Below are positions 23,804-33,924 of a stretch of DNA of 64,000 bases, one piece after another. The notes under the pieces were generated by a model that searched no databases, was not told the DNA's origin, and saw only the letters and a list, made by a program, of their open reading frames with translations. The DNA is from Tunturibacter empetritectus (lineage in GTDB: Bacteria > Acidobacteriota > Terriglobia > Terriglobales > Acidobacteriaceae): positions 4,774,001-4,838,000 of the forward strand of contig NZ_CP132932.1 in the NCBI RefSeq assembly GCF_040358985.1. Reading direction: 5' to 3'. Positions within the stretch are counted from its first letter, which is position 1. Every line of letters begins with the position of its first letter. The translations under genes and the position numbers were made by a program.

Positions 23804-25663
23804 CTACGGGAGGTAGTAACGCATGCTGGTGAAGACCATGTTGTTGGTGGCCTTGGGGCTGCCGTAGGTGGTGGTGGTTGCACCGGTGGCGCTTGTGATA
23901 CCAGACCACGCATCACGCGTGAGATAGCTGTACTGCATCTGGTACTGGAGGCGTCCGTACTTGGGGTTGGTGTAGATGCGGTAGGTGAATCCTGCCGTTC
24001 CTTCGAAGATGGCACGGGTTGCGCCAGCGCAGCTTCCTGCGCCTGCGGGGTTATAGGGAGCAGAGCCTGCGAAGGGGTTGGTGGTGGTGGCTGTGGGCAG
24101 GCCTTCGGTGGAGCAGCCGGAGTCGACTGCGTTTCGCGGCGCGTATCCGATCTGTTTGCCGGCTGAGGCGCCGAGCGTGCTGAGGTAGACGGTGCGCTGG
24201 GCGTACTCGCCACCGAAGTAACCGAATACATCGAGCTTCTTGGCGGGGTGAAGCTCAAGCGAGCCAAGAGCTTGGTAGTTCTTAATGGGCGCGAGTGTCC
24301 CGTCAGGATGGACGGTGATATCGGGCAGGGTGGAGGTGCCGTAACGGCCTACGCCGGTGCCACCGAGGAAGTGAACGCCGAAGTCAGCAAAGTGCGTAAC
24401 GGGGACGCGGGCGTTGGCGAAGAAGCCGCCGCCGACCTTGGTGTTGTTGGCCGCACCAGCAGCCGACGGAACGGTGAGGGTCTGGTTGGGGTAGTAGCGG
24501 TCACGGAACCAGCGACCCAAGCCGCCAGCCTCGAAGTGACCAACCTTGGCATCGTAGGTGAATTTGACGATGACGTCAGGGGCGATGTTATTGGAGTAGT
24601 TCGCAGTGAGGTTATAGAGACCACCGCCAGTACCAGCGTTTCCGATGAAGAAGTTATTGTTGGCGTTGGAGGCGGAGTAGACGTACTCGGCCTGTTCGAC
24701 GGAGATGGCACCGGTGAGGCCACCGAGTTTCTGCTGGAACCTGACGCCTGGCTGACGCTCCCAGCTAAAACCGACTTGGTACTGCGCGTCGATGGTCATT
24801 GGGAGATTTTCGGTGCGGTTGTCGGTGCTCTTCTTGGTTTCGGTGACGAGCGACCACATCTGACCGCCGGTTACCGTGAAGCCGCTGTTGGTGGCGGCCT
24901 GACCCCAGATCTGACGCTGACGGAGAGTGTAGCTGTTGCTCTGGTTGTCGTTGCTGGTGGCGCCTGCGGAGAGGAAGTCAGCTTCGACGTAGCCCGACAG
25001 CTTGAACGGACCGGGGTTGGCGACAAAGAGTGCGCCGATGCGGCTCTGACGGCCAGAGAAGTTGAATTCGCTGGTGTTGGACTGAGCTGCGCCAGGGTAC
25101 GGGGTGGAGTTGAATGGCGTGTTGACGTCGGAGTTGAGCGAACGCTGACGGTAGACGGATTCAGCCGCGAAGAAGGCAACGGGGGTAATCGCTACTCCCT
25201 TGTAGTGGATTGCCAGAGGCGACTCGAGTTCGTCCGAAATGGTCTTCTTGGTGTCGCTGATGGTCTGGGCGAGGCCGACGTTGGTGGTCTTGAGGTCGGT
25301 TACGGTGCTGTTCAAGTTCGAGACCGCCTCGGTGTTGGCCGAGAGGTTCGAGCTGAGGCTGTCCGCCTTGGCCGATGCACTGGCAGCTGCGGTCTGGGCG
25401 TCCTGAGCGGACTGCTGAGCGGCCGCAAGCTTCGCGTCCTTATCGGCATTCTGCTGTTTGAGAGCATCGATCTGGGCCTGTTGGCTCAGCATCTGCTCAC
25501 GCAGCTCGCGGATCTGGCGTGCCAACGGGCTCTCGACGGGCGCCTTTTTGTGAACTGGCGCCTTGCTGGTCGTCTTTTTCGTTGCCGTGCTGGTTTGCGC
25601 CTGGAGAGATATTGAACTGATAACCAATATCGCCGCCATAGTCGCTCGTAGTTGCTTCGTCAT
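23804..25663 (-). CDS. Outer-membrane porin with N-terminal coiled coil
   Basis: The 619-residue protein has a signal peptide (MTKQLRATMAAILVISSISLQAQ) and a Lys/Thr-rich linker. A coiled coil follows at about residues 45-150, starting RQIRELREQMLSQQAQIDALKQQ and continuing with Ala/Ser/Asp heptads. A long beta-rich region follows, with alternating aromatic residues and Gly/Asn turns (for example GYVEADFLSAG, RQRQIWGQA, YQVGFSWERQPG), and the C-terminus ends in YYLP. This is typical of trimeric or monomeric outer-membrane porins. The substrate is unknown. Start at 25663 gives a clean signal peptide; the frame is open 13 codons further. A 254-bp divergent promoter region separates it from the GH20 gene. 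Confidence 0.82.
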   Translation of the reverse strand: MTKQLRATMAAILVISSISLQAQTSTATKKTTSKAPVHKKAPVESPLARQIRELREQMLSQQAQIDALKQQNADKDAKLAAAQQSAQDAQTAAASASAKADSLSSNLSANTEAVSNLNSTVTDLKTTNVGLAQTISDTKKTISDELESPLAIHYKGVAITPVAFFAAESVYRQRSLNSDVNTPFNSTPYPGAAQSNTSEFNFSGRQSRIGALFVANPGPFKLSGYVEADFLSAGATSNDNQSNSYTLRQRQIWGQAATNSGFTVTGGQMWSLVTETKKSTDNRTENLPMTIDAQYQVGFSWERQPGVRFQQKLGGLTGAISVEQAEYVYSASNANNNFFIGNAGTGGGLYNLTANYSNNIAPDVIVKFTYDAKVGHFEAGGLGRWFRDRYYPNQTLTVPSAAGAANNTKVGGGFFANARVPVTHFADFGVHFLGGTGVGRYGTSTLPDITVHPDGTLAPIKNYQALGSLELHPAKKLDVFGYFGGEYAQRTVYLSTLGASAGKQIGYAPRNAVDSGCSTEGLPTATTTNPFAGSAPYNPAGAGSCAGATRAIFEGTAGFTYRIYTNPKYGRLQYQMQYSYLTRDAWSGITSATGATTTTYGSPKATNNMVFTSMRYYLP

Positions 25664-25917
25664 GGAACCTCGCAAAAGTATGAAAAGGCACAAGGACAAC
25701 AAGAAAGGGTGCGGGGCTTAGGCCCACTCCAACTCTCTTCCTTTGCTCTTTGACTTATGCTCACAAAGTCGTGTGAACAGAGGAATAATTTGTGCGGTAT
25801 TCACCGAGAAAATACGTTTCACTGTGGATATTTTTTCGAACTCCGGTAATTTTTTCTGATTTGCCGGAATGAATTGAGTAACCCCTCGCGTCGCGGAACT
25901 GATTTACCGTTATCTTC

Positions 25918-28077
25918 ATGCACTCTTACCGACTTGGCGCTCTCATTGTGGGCTTTGGCCTGTTTGCTTCTGTCGCATCTGCTCAGTCTTCTATTAAATT
26001 GATCCCGAGGCCGCGTGAGATCCATGCAACGGGGGATGAGGTGCTGACGCATGGGGTGGGTATTTTCTGCGTGGCTCCCTGTGCTGTGGAGGACCGTTTT
26101 GCGGCGGACGATTTGGCCGCGTCGCTGAAGGAACGCGACATTGTGGGGTCGACGGGCGCGGTTTCGATTGAGTTGGCACGAACGAGTGCTCATCCGGAGG
26201 TGAAGTTTACCGAGGAGATGAAGGCTGAAGGCTACGTGATCGCCGCAGGTGGGGGTGGGCTGCAGGTGATTGGGGATTCGGCGGCGGGTCTGTTTTATGG
26301 GGTGCAGACGGTTAAGCAGCTGATTGAAGGGGATGGGGCGAAGGCGGTTCTGCATGCGGCGAATGTGAGGGATTGGCCGACGATGAAGTATCGCGGGCTG
26401 GATGACGATCTGTCGCGGGGGCCGGTGACGACACTGGAGTTTCAGAAGCACCTGATTCGGACGCTGGCGGCTTATAAGGTGAATTTGTATTCTCCGTACT
26501 TTGAACATACGCAGCAGTATGCTTCGAATCCGCTGATGGCTCCGCCGGGCGGGAGTGTTTCGGCGGAGGAGACCCGGGAACTGGTGGAGTATGCGCGGCT
26601 GTACCACATTGATGTGGTGCCGGAGCAGGAGGCGTTTGGGCACCTGCACCATAATCTGGCGTGGGAGCAGTATCAGCCGCTGGCGGAGACTCCGCATGGC
26701 GCGGTGCTGGCGCCGGGGCAGCCGGGGTCGATTGCGCTGATCAAGCAGATGTTTACAGAGCTAGCGGCGCTGTATCCGGGGCCGTTTTTGCATATCGGCG
26801 CGGATGAGACGGTTGACCTGGGACTCGGGCAGACCAAGGCTGACGTGGACACGCGAGGGCTGGGGCCAGTTTATCTGGATTTTCTGCAGCGAATTGTGAC
26901 GGAGTTGAAGCCGCTCAATAGAAGGTTCCTGTTTTGGGGGGATATCGCGCATGATTCGCCGGACTTGCTGAAGGATCTGCCGCAGTCGTTCAAGGATTCG
27001 ACGATCGCGGTTTCTTGGGTTTATACCCCGGAGGCTCGTGGGTATGACCGGTTCTTGACGCCGTTTACGAATGCGGGGATGGAGACTTGGGTGGCTCCGA
27101 GCGTGAACAACTTCAGGAAGGTTTATCCGAACAACAACTATGCGCTCGAAAATATTCAGCGGTTTACGGCCGACGGGCAACGGCTGGGGTCTACCGGACA
27201 GCTGAACACGATCTGGAATGATGACGGGGAGGGGCTCTTCAATCAGGATTGGTATGGGATTCTGTTTGGTGCAGCGGCGGCTTGGCAGAAGGGCGAGTCT
27301 TCCATTCCAGAGTTCCAGAACTCTTACGCGCAGGTGTTTCACGGCGACGCGACTGGCTATCTGAATGAGGCGCAGAAGGAGATGATGCTGGCGCACTCAG
27401 TGTTGAAGGACCAGGCCAAGGAAGGGGATGGGACCAACAGCATCTTCTGGCTGGACCCGATGTCGAAGGATGGGATCAGGATCGGGGCGCAGGTGCTTCC
27501 GTATGCACATGAGTTGCGGCTTCATGCGGAGCGAGCGCTGACTCTGATTGCACAGGCAAGGGCTGCTGCGCCTGCGTCACCTACGGTTTCTGCAGGGCCT
27601 AAGGCTTATGATCCTGCGGACTCCTATCCTAGTGCGCCTACGACGCTTCGGGAGACTGCGGCTATCGACGCACTTGAACTAGGCGCTCGACGGATGGATC
27701 TGATCGGGTTGAAGTTTCAGCTGTCGGAGGAGATTGCAGAGGGTTATCAACGCGCCTACGCGATGCAGAACACGACGGATAAGAAGCAGCGCATGAGTGT
27801 GAGCCGTGAACTGTCGGATATCAACGGCGTGAATGGCCGGATTCAGGACTTCATTGACGCCTATTCCCTGCTGCGTGATCTGTACGAGCAGGCGTGGTAC
27901 CGGTCGAATCGCGCGTATGCGCTGCGGCCGACGCTGGAGCACTACGACTACACGGTTGGAATCTGGGAGGGTCGGAGCGACAGGCTTCGAAGTGCGCAGC
28001 GTCAGTGGTCGGATACACACACGCTGCCGCCGGCTGCGGACCTGGGGATACCACCTCCGGCTCCGGCGGCGAAATGA
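25918..28077 (+). CDS. Secreted GH20-family beta-N-acetylhexosaminidase-like protein
   Basis: Removes terminal N-acetylhexosamine from glycans. The 719-residue protein has a signal peptide (MHSYRLGALIVGFGLFASVASAQ). Then comes the GH20b-like N-domain beginning IKLIPRPREIHATGDE. The catalytic barrel follows from about residue 155 (WPTMKYRGLDDDLSRGP), with VVPEQEAFGHL and the acid pair in LHIGADETVDLG. About 200 C-terminal residues are helical and not family-defining. Two genes downstream is a transporter/serine hydrolase/NamZ fusion, so its substrate may be GlcNAc at the ends of peptidoglycan fragments or chitin; that is inference. It is divergent from the porin gene. Confidence 0.85.
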   Translation: MHSYRLGALIVGFGLFASVASAQSSIKLIPRPREIHATGDEVLTHGVGIFCVAPCAVEDRFAADDLAASLKERDIVGSTGAVSIELARTSAHPEVKFTEEMKAEGYVIAAGGGGLQVIGDSAAGLFYGVQTVKQLIEGDGAKAVLHAANVRDWPTMKYRGLDDDLSRGPVTTLEFQKHLIRTLAAYKVNLYSPYFEHTQQYASNPLMAPPGGSVSAEETRELVEYARLYHIDVVPEQEAFGHLHHNLAWEQYQPLAETPHGAVLAPGQPGSIALIKQMFTELAALYPGPFLHIGADETVDLGLGQTKADVDTRGLGPVYLDFLQRIVTELKPLNRRFLFWGDIAHDSPDLLKDLPQSFKDSTIAVSWVYTPEARGYDRFLTPFTNAGMETWVAPSVNNFRKVYPNNNYALENIQRFTADGQRLGSTGQLNTIWNDDGEGLFNQDWYGILFGAAAAWQKGESSIPEFQNSYAQVFHGDATGYLNEAQKEMMLAHSVLKDQAKEGDGTNSIFWLDPMSKDGIRIGAQVLPYAHELRLHAERALTLIAQARAAAPASPTVSAGPKAYDPADSYPSAPTTLRETAAIDALELGARRMDLIGLKFQLSEEIAEGYQRAYAMQNTTDKKQRMSVSRELSDINGVNGRIQDFIDAYSLLRDLYEQAWYRSNRAYALRPTLEHYDYTVGIWEGRSDRLRSAQRQWSDTHTLPPAADLGIPPPAPAAK

Positions 28078-28135
28078 GTCTGTTTTTGTGCGTTGAGTAG
28101 CGCTTAGGTCGCGAAATCAGGCAATCTAAAAGATC

Positions 28136-29479
28136 ATGCTTTCGACGGACTCCATCGGCCCCTCACTCGGAATTGATTTCGGCACAACGAACAGCTCCAT
28201 CGCGTTTACCCGCGGGAATGGCGAGGTGGAGTTGGTCTCTTTTCCTGCGGGAGCGGCAACTACGGAGTCATTCCGCTCTGTGCTTTACCTGGAGCAGCAC
28301 AGGCATGCGAGCCGCACGCAGATTAAAGGATTCACCGGGCCGCAGGCGATTGAGCACTATCTTCGTGCCGAGCATAAGGGCCGGCTGATTCAGTCTCTCA
28401 AGTCTTATCTCTCTAGCCGGACGTTGACCGGAACTGAAGTTTTTGGGCGGCGTTACACCATTGAAGACCTGATCGCTCGTATCCTCACCGATCTGAGATT
28501 GTCTGCTGAGCGGCAGTTGGGACGCCCAGTGCGCCAGGCCACGGTAGGGCGACCTGTGCGCTTTGTTGGCGCAGAGAGCGTAGAAGATGATGACTTTGCC
28601 ATGCAGCGGCTGCGACACGCGTTCGTTCATGCCGGTTTTGAGTCGGTCGAGTTTGAGATGGAACCGATTGCGGCGGCTTACGCTTACGAGTCCACGCTCG
28701 ATCACGACGAACTGATTTTGATTGGGGACTTCGGCGGGGGTACAAGCGACTTCTCGTTGCTGCATGTTGGCCCCGGCGTTCGCGCGCGAGGTCGAACGGC
28801 GAAGGATCTTCTGGGCAACAGCGGGCTGGGGCTGGCGGGTGACAGCTTCGACGCGCGGATCGTTCGGAAGCTGGTTTCTCCGGCGCTGGGGTCTGACAGT
28901 TTGGAGCGGTCTTACGCTCAGGCTCGGGACCGTCCGGCTAGCATCATCCCGGCGGCTCCGGCGTGGATCTATGCCAACCTGGAGCGCTGGCACTACCTCT
29001 CGTTTCTGAAGACGCGAAACGTCGCGGAGATTCTGAAGAGTGCACGGGCACGGGCGCAGGAGCCGGAGAAGATCGAAGCGCTCATCAATTTGATCGAAGA
29101 GGACCTTGGATACCAGCTGCATCAGGCTGTCCAGCGTTTGAAGGTTGACTTGTCACATCACGAGTCTGCCGAGTTTCATTTTCGCGATGGCAGTATGGAC
29201 CTTGTTGCGACGGTTGAGCGCAAGGAGTTTGAAGGATGGATCGTGGAAGAGTTGCAATCAATCGAGCGGTGCGTCGATACTCTGCTGGCTACAAGCAATA
29301 TTCCTGCCAGAGAGGTTGACCGGGTGTTTTTGACTGGAGGAACCAGCTTCGTTCCTGCAGTGCGGCGTATCTTCGAATCCCGGTTCGGTGCATCTCGTGT
29401 GCGCACTGGCAATGAATTTACTTCGGTGGCGCGGGGGCTTGCACTGCGTGCCGAAGAGGTTCGACTAACGGGAAGCTAG
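28136..29479 (+). CDS. YegD-like Hsp70 family protein
   Basis: The 447-residue protein is an actin-fold ATPase of the Hsp70 superfamily that lacks the substrate-binding domain, as in E. coli YegD. Visible nucleotide motifs are GIDFGTTNSSIAF (phosphate 1), LIGDFGGGTSDFSLLHV (phosphate 2) and VFLTGGTSFVPAVRRIF (adenosine). The length agrees with YegD. The role of YegD is not established. It lies 58 bp after the GH20 gene in the same direction and may be co-transcribed, but no functional link is evident. Confidence 0.9.
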   Translation: MLSTDSIGPSLGIDFGTTNSSIAFTRGNGEVELVSFPAGAATTESFRSVLYLEQHRHASRTQIKGFTGPQAIEHYLRAEHKGRLIQSLKSYLSSRTLTGTEVFGRRYTIEDLIARILTDLRLSAERQLGRPVRQATVGRPVRFVGAESVEDDDFAMQRLRHAFVHAGFESVEFEMEPIAAAYAYESTLDHDELILIGDFGGGTSDFSLLHVGPGVRARGRTAKDLLGNSGLGLAGDSFDARIVRKLVSPALGSDSLERSYAQARDRPASIIPAAPAWIYANLERWHYLSFLKTRNVAEILKSARARAQEPEKIEALINLIEEDLGYQLHQAVQRLKVDLSHHESAEFHFRDGSMDLVATVERKEFEGWIVEELQSIERCVDTLLATSNIPAREVDRVFLTGGTSFVPAVRRIFESRFGASRVRTGNEFTSVARGLALRAEEVRLTGS

Positions 29480-29514
29480 GGCAAGAGGCTTAGGGCGTCC
29501 CGCCGGACGGGCGC

Positions 29515-29580
29515 CCTTCGCGGGCGGCGGTCACTTCGTGACTTGTATACCCCTTCGGTTGGCGCTCCCGTTGGTCGCGA
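29515..29580 (+). repeat. Dispersed repeat, copy A
   Basis: The 33 bases at 29548-29580 are identical to the reverse complement of 47805-47837, and similarity continues on the left through CACTTCGTGAC. Copy A lies in the 203-bp gap between yegD-like and the symporter fusion gene. No coding sequence is seen in it. Confidence 0.7.
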
Positions 29581-29682
29581 GTTGTCTTTCTTTCCGGACC
29601 TGCGGCGTTTCGGTCTGATCGGTCATGCGTCCTAGTCTAGTGGTTTCAGGTTCGGCACCTCTGGGGAGAACAAGCGCTACTT

Positions 29683-32600
29683 GTGGCAGGCTATCGCTAT
29701 ACACTGGCACGAATGTATGTTGCCGTAACTCCAACGCGCCTTCATCCCTTCGATCTCGGTTTGATCGTCGTTTATCTGATCGGAATCACTCTCTTCGGCC
29801 TGCGGTTTCGGAGTGGCAAAGATCCAAATGCGAGATCGCTGCGCAGCTATTTTCTGGCTGACCAGACGATTCCATGGTGGGCGATTGCGCTGTCGATCGT
29901 CTCTGCGGAGACGAGTACGCTGACGATCATCAGCATTCCGGGAGTCGCGTTTGCAGGGGACTTCGGGTTTCTGCAGATTGTGATCGGGTACATGCTGGGC
30001 CGCGTGGTGGTGGCGTTGATCTTTCTGCCTAAATATTTTGAGGGGCGAATGTTGACCGCTTATCAGCTGATCGATCAGCGCTTCGGACATACGCTGCACA
30101 AGGTGACCGCGGGATTGTTTCTGCTGACTCGGGCGGCGGCTGAAGGAGTGCGGGTGTTCGCGGTGAGCATCGTGGTAGGGATCGCGATTGGGACGCGGGA
30201 TGTGCTGTCGATTGGAATTATCTCGGCGCTTACGCTGCTGTATACGTTTGAGGGCGGGATGGCGGCGGTGATCTGGACCGATGTGGTGCAGATGGCGATC
30301 TACATCGGCGGGACGATGGTTGCGATCTTTACGCTGGGGACGCATGTACCAGGGGGATGGTCGCAGATACATGAAGTCGCGGCGGCGGCGGGTAAGTTTC
30401 GGCTCTTTCACTTTGCGCTGAACCTGACGCAGAGTTATACGTTCTGGGCAGGCGTACTGGGGGGGACGTTCCTGACGATGGCGTCGCATGGCACGGATCA
30501 GTTGATGGTGCAGAGGATGCTGGCGGCTCGGAATTTGCGCGAGTCACGGCTGGCATTGCTGGCTAGCGGTGCGGTGATTTTTTTGCAGTTCACGTTGTTT
30601 CTATTGATTGGTGTGGGGTTGTATGTCTTCTACGGTCTGCATCCTGCGGTGTTCGCGTCGGCTGATCGGATCTTCCCGACGTTTATTGTGCGGGAGATGC
30701 CGATTGGGATCGCCGGGCTTCTGGTAGCGGCGATTCTTGCAGCGGCGATGTCGAATTTGAGCGCGGCGTTGAACTCGCTTTCTTCGACGACGGTGGTGGA
30801 CTTCTACATGCATTGGCGGCCGGAGGCGGATGACCGTGAACGGATGATGATCTCGCGCTCGAGCACGGTTGTTTGGGCGCTGGTGCTGTTTGGGGTCGCG
30901 ATGTATAGCGTGTTTGCTGGCGGGAAGGGCCACGTGGTAGAGGTAGGGTTGTCGATTGCTTCGGTGGCCTATGGTGCTTTGCTGGGTGTGTTTCTGCTCG
31001 GGACGCTGACTCGATATGCCACGCAGACGGGAGCGATTCTAGGAATGATCTGCGGGTTTGGGTTGAATCTTTTGCTCTGGCTCTCTCCGGGTGTGATCAA
31101 GGTGGGACCAGTCACGATTCCGCACATCGCGTTCACCTGGTATGTGCTGATTGGGTCGATTGTTACGTTCGTAGTTGGGTCGGTTGGAAGCTTGCTGTTT
31201 CGAGGGGATGGCACGACGCAGAAGTCGCAGCGCACTACGGCTAAGGCGGCTGGACTTGTGATCGCGCTGTCTCTTCCGTTTCTGCTTTCTCCACGAGGGG
31301 CTGCGGAGACGAATAAGGGATACGACTTCAGCGCGGTCTCGACGCTTGTGGATGAGGCGATAAGCGCGAAGAAGATACCGGGTGCAGTGGTGCTCATCAA
31401 CCACGATGGCAGAACTGTGTTTGAAAAGGCATTTGGGAATCGTGCACTTGAGCCTGCGGTGGAGCCGATGACGGAAGATACGGTCTTCGATATGGCTTCA
31501 CTGACGAAGTGTCTGGTTACGGCTACGGCCGTGATGCAGCTCTATGAGGCGCATAAGCTGCAGTTCGACGAGCCGGTGGCAAAGTATCTGCCGGAGTTCG
31601 CGGTGAATGGGAAGCAGGCGGTTACGATTCGTGAGTTGCTGACGCACTACTCGGGCTTGCCAGAGGATATTGACCTGAAAGATGCGTGGGGATTGGCTGC
31701 TCCGGACAAGGCGGAGGGGATTCGGCGGGCAATGAATGCGACGCTGGAGACTGTGCCGGGAACGCACTTCAAGTATTCGGATATTAACTTCATCACGTTA
31801 GGGGTGCTGGTGGAGAAGATCAGTGGGCAGCCGCTGGAGCAGTATGCGCAGGAGCATATTTTTGGGCCGCTGGGGATGACGCACACGCGCTACCTCCCAA
31901 TGGACAAGGCTTGTGGAACGTTGCCGGATGGTGCAGGTTCGTATACCAGCGCTGGAGGCCATGGGTTTGACCGATGCAAAGCGGATGGATGGCTTCGGGA
32001 GAGATGGATTCCGAACATTGCTCCCACTGCTTATGACGATCAAGGGACGGCGGCTACGAATCCTGACTTTGGCCGGATGCTGCGCGGGACCGTGCATGAT
32101 CCGACGACTCGGCGGATGGGCGGTGTTGCGGGGCATGCTGGAGTATTTTCTAAGTCTGCGGATGTCTCGCTGTTCGCCCAGGGATTGTTGGATCGGCTTG
32201 CGGGTAGACCGAGTAACTTTCCGTTGAGTCAGGCGACGCTGAAGTTGATGACGGAGCCGGAGCAGCCGTCTACTGCGGTGAGCGGCGCAACGATCTTTAC
32301 TCCGGACGGAAAGACGACTACAGGCGTTGCGGTGCGAGGATTTGGCTGGGATATAAATTCGGCGTATTCGCGGCCGCGGGGCGAGGTGTTTCCAATTGGG
32401 AGCTTCGGGCATACGGGATTTACTGGGACGTCGTTGTGGATGGATCCAGAGAGCGACAGCTTCGTTGTTGTTTTGTCGAATGCGATTCATCCCCGCGGTG
32501 CACCACCTATCTCGATGTTGCGGGGGCAAGTGGCCTCTGCTGCGGCCCGTGCGATGCGAATTGGCGCGGAGCATGCAACGACTTTTGCCAGCAGTCAGAC

Positions 32601-33807
32601 GCTCACGGGAGTTGATGTGTTGGAGGCTACTCATTTCGAGGCTCTGGCGGAGGCTGCGAAACGCCACGGCAATCACTTGAGACTGGGGTTGCTGACGAAT
32701 CAGACCGGAGTTGACCGCGAGGGCAGGCGGACGATCGACATATTGCAGCACAGCTTGCCGGAGGTTGAGCTGAAGACGTTGTTCTCTCCCGAGCATGGCC
32801 TTCTGGGGACCAAAGATGTTGTCAAGATCGGCAATGATGTGGATCCTGCGACCAAACTTCCGATACTGAGTCTGTATGGCGCGAAGCCTGAGCAGCGCCA
32901 TCCCAGCCTCGAATCTCTGAAGAATCTGGATGCCGTGGTGATTGATCTGCAGGATGTTGGCGTTCGGTTCTTCACGTATGAGACCCTGGTTGGATATTTT
33001 CTCGAGGCAGCGGCGCAGGCTCACATCGAGATTATTCTGCTGGATCGTCCCAACCCCAACGGAGGTGTGGCGGTACAGGGGCCGGTGTCTGATGCAGGGG
33101 CCGAGTCCTATAACAACTACATGTCGATGCCTGTGCGAAACGGCATGACTCTCGGGGAGCTTGCGCTTTACTTCAACAGCGAACGGCGAGTTTCGGGTCC
33201 TACCTCGCCTAACATTCTGGTTCCTATTCATGCGCAGCTAGTTGTGGTGCCGATGCAGAACTGGTCTCGCACACAGTACTTTGATGAGACGGGACTGAAG
33301 TGGATCAATCCGAGCCCGAACCTGCGGACTCCGGCGGCGGCTACGCTCTATCCTGCTGTGGGCCTGGCTGAGATGACGAACATCTCCGTTGGCCGCGGAA
33401 CAGACAAACCTTATGAGCATATTGGCGCACCCTACATTAATGCGCCGGAGTTGGCGGCATACCTGACCGCGCGAAAGATTTCCGGGGTAAGTTTCGCACC
33501 GACTAACTTTGCGGTGGCAGAGGACTCCAACCACTATCCCTCTCATGGGAAGACGATCCCTGGGATTGCTTTTACTGTGACGGATCGAGCTGTTTTCAAC
33601 TCCCCTGAGATGGGGATCGAACTGCTCAGCGCGTTGCACCATCTCTATCCAGAGTTTCAGCTGGCAAAGGCCGCGTACTTGGTGACTAACGTGGATACGA
33701 TGCAGTCGCTGACCAACCTGGACGACCCCCGTAAGATTGCAGCTGGATGGGCGAGGGAACTGGCTGCTTTCGAGCGCCAACGCGAAAACTACCTGCTTTA
33801 CAAGTAA
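29683..33807 (+). CDS. Three-part fusion: SSS sodium/solute symporter, beta-lactamase-fold hydrolase, NamZ (DUF1343) exo-muramidase
   Basis: One unbroken 1374-residue frame joins three families. Residues about 15-515 are a sodium:solute symporter with some 13 helices (YFLADQTIPWWAIALS, MASHGTDQLMVQRML, AAAMSNLSAALNSLSS). A further hydrophobic stretch at about 525-545 (AGLVIALSLPFLLSPRGAAE) resembles a former signal peptide and would put the rest in the periplasm. Residues about 550-960 are a class C beta-lactamase/AmiE-like hydrolase with S606-x-x-K609, YSD at 698-700 and HTG at 910-912. Residues about 976-1374 are DUF1343, with LLTNQTGVDREG and LFSPEHG near 1033. In Bacillus subtilis, AmiE, NamZ and a MurNAc transporter are separate proteins of one salvage operon. 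Start is GTG 29683 with GGGGAG upstream; ATG 29713 is possible. Confidence 0.88.
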   Translation: MAGYRYTLARMYVAVTPTRLHPFDLGLIVVYLIGITLFGLRFRSGKDPNARSLRSYFLADQTIPWWAIALSIVSAETSTLTIISIPGVAFAGDFGFLQIVIGYMLGRVVVALIFLPKYFEGRMLTAYQLIDQRFGHTLHKVTAGLFLLTRAAAEGVRVFAVSIVVGIAIGTRDVLSIGIISALTLLYTFEGGMAAVIWTDVVQMAIYIGGTMVAIFTLGTHVPGGWSQIHEVAAAAGKFRLFHFALNLTQSYTFWAGVLGGTFLTMASHGTDQLMVQRMLAARNLRESRLALLASGAVIFLQFTLFLLIGVGLYVFYGLHPAVFASADRIFPTFIVREMPIGIAGLLVAAILAAAMSNLSAALNSLSSTTVVDFYMHWRPEADDRERMMISRSSTVVWALVLFGVAMYSVFAGGKGHVVEVGLSIASVAYGALLGVFLLGTLTRYATQTGAILGMICGFGLNLLLWLSPGVIKVGPVTIPHIAFTWYVLIGSIVTFVVGSVGSLLFRGDGTTQKSQRTTAKAAGLVIALSLPFLLSPRGAAETNKGYDFSAVSTLVDEAISAKKIPGAVVLINHDGRTVFEKAFGNRALEPAVEPMTEDTVFDMASLTKCLVTATAVMQLYEAHKLQFDEPVAKYLPEFAVNGKQAVTIRELLTHYSGLPEDIDLKDAWGLAAPDKAEGIRRAMNATLETVPGTHFKYSDINFITLGVLVEKISGQPLEQYAQEHIFGPLGMTHTRYLPMDKACGTLPDGAGSYTSAGGHGFDRCKADGWLRERWIPNIAPTAYDDQGTAATNPDFGRMLRGTVHDPTTRRMGGVAGHAGVFSKSADVSLFAQGLLDRLAGRPSNFPLSQATLKLMTEPEQPSTAVSGATIFTPDGKTTTGVAVRGFGWDINSAYSRPRGEVFPIGSFGHTGFTGTSLWMDPESDSFVVVLSNAIHPRGAPPISMLRGQVASAAARAMRIGAEHATTFASSQTLTGVDVLEATHFEALAEAAKRHGNHLRLGLLTNQTGVDREGRRTIDILQHSLPEVELKTLFSPEHGLLGTKDVVKIGNDVDPATKLPILSLYGAKPEQRHPSLESLKNLDAVVIDLQDVGVRFFTYETLVGYFLEAAAQAHIEIILLDRPNPNGGVAVQGPVSDAGAESYNNYMSMPVRNGMTLGELALYFNSERRVSGPTSPNILVPIHAQLVVVPMQNWSRTQYFDETGLKWINPSPNLRTPAAATLYPAVGLAEMTNISVGRGTDKPYEHIGAPYINAPELAAYLTARKISGVSFAPTNFAVAEDSNHYPSHGKTIPGIAFTVTDRAVFNSPEMGIELLSALHHLYPEFQLAKAAYLVTNVDTMQSLTNLDDPRKIAAGWARELAAFERQRENYLLYK

Positions 33808-33924
33808 TCCGCTTGTGACACGAATTGTGTACCATTCGCAGAGCCGGAAGTCATAATATCCCTTGGTTTCTTCGCCTTATTTACGTCACAATAGTGAAAC
33901 GCTCCCAGATCGAAGGTCTCCCGC

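Noticed and set aside
24248..25615. Long antisense reading frame (455 codons) opposite the porin gene
   Set aside because: Composition is Val/Gly/Glu monotony, no family pattern or ribosome-binding site, and the porin with signal peptide on the other strand explains the region.
23490..25830. Single DnaA-box-like words (TTATCCACC near 23497, TGTGGATAT near 25820) near the composition switch
   Set aside because: Isolated near-matches, no cluster, no AT-rich unwinding region and no dnaA or dnaN gene.
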